From Entrophospora sp. SA101 (Eukaryota; Glomeromycota; Glomeromycetes; Entrophosporales; Entrophosporaceae), in assembly GCA_958430865.1 (NCBI GenBank), contig CAUDNR010000792.1, positions 9,190 to 19,554 of the forward strand: a DNA stretch of 10,365 nucleotides. The letters are read 5' to 3'. Made by a program: the position numbers and the translations under genes. Below are positions 7,690 through 10,365 of the stretch, piece after piece; position 1 is the first letter of the stretch; the number at the start of each line of letters is the position of its first letter. A model generated the notes under the pieces. It saw nothing but the letters and a program-made list of their open reading frames with translations, was not told the DNA's origin and did no database searches.

Positions 7690-8229
7690 CTTTTTGAAAA
7701 CATTATATTAAAAAGTTAACCGACATTCCTCATGAGCTTTTTTAAATTTCACACGTTTTAAAGAGTGTTTAAAATTATTGTATAGATAAATAACAATGAT
7801 TTATTTCAGAATAAGGTTTCTGATCCAAACTATTTTCGGAAAAAGTAGCTTTGGCAATAGTTTAAAATAATTTGGGCCTTATAAAAAATTAATTTTGCCA
7901 GTGTTCCGGCAATTTCTGCCATTAAGAGTAAGAGAGGTAGTAGTAGGAAACCTTTATTTTAGAAGAAATACATTTTATGAAAATAAAGGACTTGTTGGAA
8001 TTGAAAAAGAATACTGTGGTGAAATATATATTAATATCTATAAACAGGCAGGTAAACTAACAAAACGTAAAAATGTAATGCTACAGAATTCTCGGACGAA
8101 AAACTGTATTAACAATATCCTTTTGAAATTATTGATAAATTTATTCAAAAACCCTCATATCTTCCGAGCCATATAATGAAAATGGTTTCACTCAATTGAT
8201 TGATTCACAAAAGTTGAATATTTAACAAG
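7690..8229. other. Spacer with one unassigned open stretch (7895-8176)
   Basis: The plus frame 7895-8176 is open for 93 codons but begins at TTG with no ATG near. It contains VREVVVGNLYFRRNTFYENKG and later KQAGKLTKRKNVMLQN. Its charge pattern looks protein-like, and no domain is recognised. It may be a worn fragment of a transposon or of a gene related to the kinase scrap just downstream. Nothing else is seen here. Confidence 0.35.
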
Positions 8230-8337
8230 ATGAATAATTATTGTATAACTAAATTTCCAGATAATGGAAATTATGCAATGGTTCTTGATGACAACAATAA
8301 TGCTGACAATGATACATACCACATACTAACAGTGTAA
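8230..8337 (+). pseudogene. Short fragment resembling the hinge region of a TKL-family kinase
   Basis: The frame from ATG 8230 to TAA 8335-8337 reads NNYCITKFPDNGNYAMVLDD before turning Asn/Asp-rich. This resembles the segment just before and at the hinge in the expanded fungal kinase family (typically YGITKDP..NYxMVLEYA). The remainder of the kinase is absent on either side. A divergence in the last part (DDNNNADND in place of a hinge followed by alpha-D) suggests mutation or replacement. It is a low-information match made by eye. Confidence 0.4.
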
Positions 8338-8541
8338 ATATTAACATTGATATTTTTGTCACTTTATTATTTAAGATTAATCAATCGATTTATTTACTTA
8401 TTAATTTTATTAATGGATATATATATACATGCAATGATGAAAACATAAAAACGACAAAGTAAAATAACAGAAGAAAAGGTAATTACTACAACTATAATTT
8501 TATAAATTTATGAAATATCAAATAGCTAAAAAATTGATTGT

Positions 8542-9933
8542 TCAAGATCTAGGATTTAATATAACTACTTTATCAACACCATGTTTGTAAAATTTGATTT
8601 TTAAAGGGTTAGGTCCATTCCAACTGTTATAACCCTTTGTTAGAAAATCATCAGCATTGGAAAAAAAATACTCTATGGTATTTAAATTTTTTGGTTTTGT
8701 TTGATTTAATACATCAACTATTTTATCACCATCTATTGCATAATTATTATTATCAGCTGATCCATAGTTTTTTAATACAATGCGTTTTAATTTAGTGCAA
8801 TTATTAAATATACAAGCCAGCTCTTGATTCACTTCGTTGTTGTGATGTATATGTAAATGCTCTAGATTTTTACAATTTTGTCCAATCGATTCAATCAAGA
8901 TCCCTAAATTTTCAATGTCACTAGGTTTACCATGAATTGTCAAATCTTTAAGATTTTTCCCATTGGCTATAATGGAACCTAACACGTCTAAAAATAATGA
9001 TGACTCATCAGAAAGAACTAAAACCAATACTTGAAGATTTGGTAAGAAAACAGATTTTAAATTAGTCATTGTGCCATCACCACCAAGTAAGGATTTATCA
9101 TCAGAGTCATCATATAATTTCAACGTTTCCAAGTTTTGAAATGTCTGGATTAAAGAATCTAAATTACTTCTAATATTATTTTCATAATAAACTATTGATT
9201 TTGAATGAATAGATATTGCTTTCTTGAAATCATCCGATGATAATAAATTGTAAGATATCAAAAAAGACAATCTTTTAATCTGACGCTGTGCTTTAATTAA
9301 TCGAGCTAGACTATGAATAAATTTATCTTTTTTATCCGAATATGATAAATAGTATTTTATTTTTAAAAATTGAATATTTCTACAAATATTTGACAACTCA
9401 TCAAGAAGATCCCAGCTATTTAAGTATGTAAATTCTAATTCATAAAGATTTTGGAAACAAACATTAAATCTGTGGTGGTTAATCATGTCAGTCATCAAAA
9501 ATCCATGGCCTGAATTAAAATTAAGAACAAGCTTCCTGATAGCAGTAGAATAATCTAAAGCAAACTTTATTAATCTTCCTACGAAAAAATGATATTCCAA
9601 TTCATAAGACATCAAAATCTCTAAATAAGGATCCATCATAAATTTTAATTTATTTATAAATTTAGCGTAATTGTGCAATGGTTGTTTCTCCAATAATTTA
9701 AAATTTATTTTATCCATAAACAAGTCTTTATCCTCTTTTTCTGCCTCTACTACGAAACAATTAAATAATATTTTGAAGCTGCCATAAGAATAAAATGGGT
9801 TTCTCCATAAGGTTGAAATAATGATATTGTGCCATTGTCTATTGACTAGAATGCATGAATATAACGTTTTGTAATCTTTTTCAATATACTTGGATATTTC
9901 AATCAAAAGTTCTGGTGGTAAACTAGCAGCCAT
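8542..9933 (-). CDS. F-box protein with C-terminal leucine-rich-repeat-like region
   Basis: An intact, intronless frame of 463 residues. Residues about 4-46 form an F-box: LPPELLIEISKYI, then LYSCILVNRQWHNIIISTLWRNPF. The conserved Pro, Leu, Val, Trp and terminal LW..NP are typical of the F-box family expanded in arbuscular mycorrhizal fungi. The rest has irregular leucine-rich repeats (for example LKDLTIHGKPSDIENLGILI and CKNLEHLHIHHNNEVNQEL, then CTKLKRIVLKN). F-box proteins bind Skp1 and bring substrates to an SCF ubiquitin ligase, and the C-terminal repeats select the substrate, which cannot be inferred here. The ATG at 9933 is the first in frame and directly precedes the F-box. Just upstream, TTTTCTTCATTTGCAG/GA abuts the ATG and looks like a splice acceptor, so a 5' untranslated intron is possible. 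The gene converges with the stathmin-like gene. Confidence 0.88.
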   Translation of the reverse strand: MAASLPPELLIEISKYIEKDYKTLYSCILVNRQWHNIIISTLWRNPFYSYGSFKILFNCFVVEAEKEDKDLFMDKINFKLLEKQPLHNYAKFINKLKFMMDPYLEILMSYELEYHFFVGRLIKFALDYSTAIRKLVLNFNSGHGFLMTDMINHHRFNVCFQNLYELEFTYLNSWDLLDELSNICRNIQFLKIKYYLSYSDKKDKFIHSLARLIKAQRQIKRLSFLISYNLLSSDDFKKAISIHSKSIVYYENNIRSNLDSLIQTFQNLETLKLYDDSDDKSLLGGDGTMTNLKSVFLPNLQVLVLVLSDESSLFLDVLGSIIANGKNLKDLTIHGKPSDIENLGILIESIGQNCKNLEHLHIHHNNEVNQELACIFNNCTKLKRIVLKNYGSADNNNYAIDGDKIVDVLNQTKPKNLNTIEYFFSNADDFLTKGYNSWNGPNPLKIKFYKHGVDKVVILNPRS

Positions 9934-10004
9934 TCCTGCAAATGAAGAAAATTTAATTTTTTTGTTTTGCGTGAAAATAAACTAAATGTGAAAAATTAAA
10001 TTAG

Positions 10005-10130
10005 CCAATCAAAAGGAATTTCGCACCAAATGCCCCTAAATTCAATTTCACATGTAACGTTTTCTTAAAGATCGATCCAAAATTTAAAGATTTATTTCAA
10101 CGAAAGGATCTGCATAAATTTGGCCAATCA
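10005..10130 (-). promoter_or_regulatory. Upstream region of the F-box gene with two CCAATCA motifs
   Basis: CCAATCA occurs on the plus strand at 10005-10011 and 10124-10130, about 72 and 191 bp before the F-box ATG. CCAAT sites work in either orientation through the HAP/NF-Y complex. The same heptamer in the same orientation also occurs at 4634-4640 and 5819-5825, away from any firm gene, so it may instead mark a dispersed repeat. Confidence 0.35.
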
Positions 10131-10153
10131 AATTTCTTCTAACAGTGCAGATC
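10107..10153. repeat. Inverted repeat GATCTGCA/TGCAGATC
   Basis: Eight-base arms at 10107-10114 and 10146-10153 enclose a 31-bp spacer with one CCAATCA. The decamer GGATCTGCAT at 10106-10115 also occurs at 6350-6359, followed there by GAAATTTTGAC, so this may be part of a dispersed family. Confidence 0.4.
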
Positions 10154-10249
10154 ATCTATAATCATTAATTGCTTATATATTAGTAACAATTGGTCAACTT
10201 CTTCAAAATACTAAAAACAAAAAAAATTATATCATTTTAAAAAATTTAA

Positions 10250-10294
10250 CCGATAAGTTTTATTGTTCATGACTCAAGCCTCAAAACTTATCGG
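10250..10294. repeat. Fold-back repeat CCGATAAGTTTT/AAAACTTATCGG
   Basis: Perfect 12-bp arms (10250-10261 and 10283-10294) with a 21-nt loop would form a stable hairpin. Outside the arms the similarity continues weakly (AACC on the left, GGTT on the right). It is probably a small transposon relic or solo fold-back element. A run of T after the right arm is AT-rich background and not a bacterial terminator. Confidence 0.6.
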
Positions 10295-10365
10295 CTGGTT
10301 TTTTCTTAAACTGAAAATTGGCAGAGCCTTAGCATTTTGAAAATTCCAAATTTTGTTATACATTT

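Noticed and set aside
1..10365. tRNA, rRNA or other structural RNA genes
   Set aside because: No B-box (GGTTCRANNCC), cloverleaf arms or rRNA-like conserved stretches were found by eye on either strand.

Overview
The window is eukaryotic and most likely fungal. Base composition is strongly AT-rich. Genes are broken by short (about 70-230 bp) GT...AG introns. Intergenic DNA is full of poly-A/T, (TA)n and trinucleotide repeats. Gene content is one tyrosine-kinase-like (TKL) kinase gene, a kelch/galactose-oxidase-like ectodomain, an F-box/LRR-like protein and a stathmin-like protein. The kinase, kelch and F-box sequences resemble the hugely expanded families of arbuscular mycorrhizal fungi (Rhizophagus/Glomeromycotina). 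That taxonomic assignment is inference from recall, not a database match.

Layout. On the minus strand, 3332 down to about 101 holds a multi-exon gene: signal peptide, kelch ectodomain, one transmembrane segment, a low-complexity Asn/Asp-rich tail, then a TKL-type kinase domain. This is the architecture of a receptor-like kinase. The copy is broken. A 269-bp miniature inverted-repeat transposon with a 9-bp target-site duplication sits inside a kelch exon (1946-2214). A cluster of short palindromic repeats (1202-1317) interrupts the join between tail and kinase. There are also an in-frame TGA before the kinase, a one-base homopolymer frameshift in the kinase, and frame changes in the kelch part. 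The 3' end of the kinase runs off the left edge or is lost.

From 3333 to about 6740 lies a gene-poor stretch of some 3.4 kb. It has a hexamer repeat (4046-4098), a degenerate tandem repeat array (4205-4612), an Asn/Asp trinucleotide-rich remnant that may be an old gene (4819-5280), a (TCG)n microsatellite and a perfect 18-bp palindrome.

On the plus strand, 6851-7536 is a clean three-exon gene for a 123-residue stathmin-like protein, a predicted tubulin-binding protein. Between it and the last gene, 8230-8337 carries a degraded scrap resembling the kinase family. On the minus strand, 9933-8542 is an intact single-exon F-box protein of 463 residues. Its upstream region has two CCAAT motifs and two fold-back repeats.

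The genes do not form a pathway. The picture is of two intact genes (stathmin-like, F-box) among repeats and decaying members of expanded signalling families. The main points of interest are the receptor-kinase architecture, the exactly datable transposon hit in it, and a stathmin-like gene in a probable fungus.
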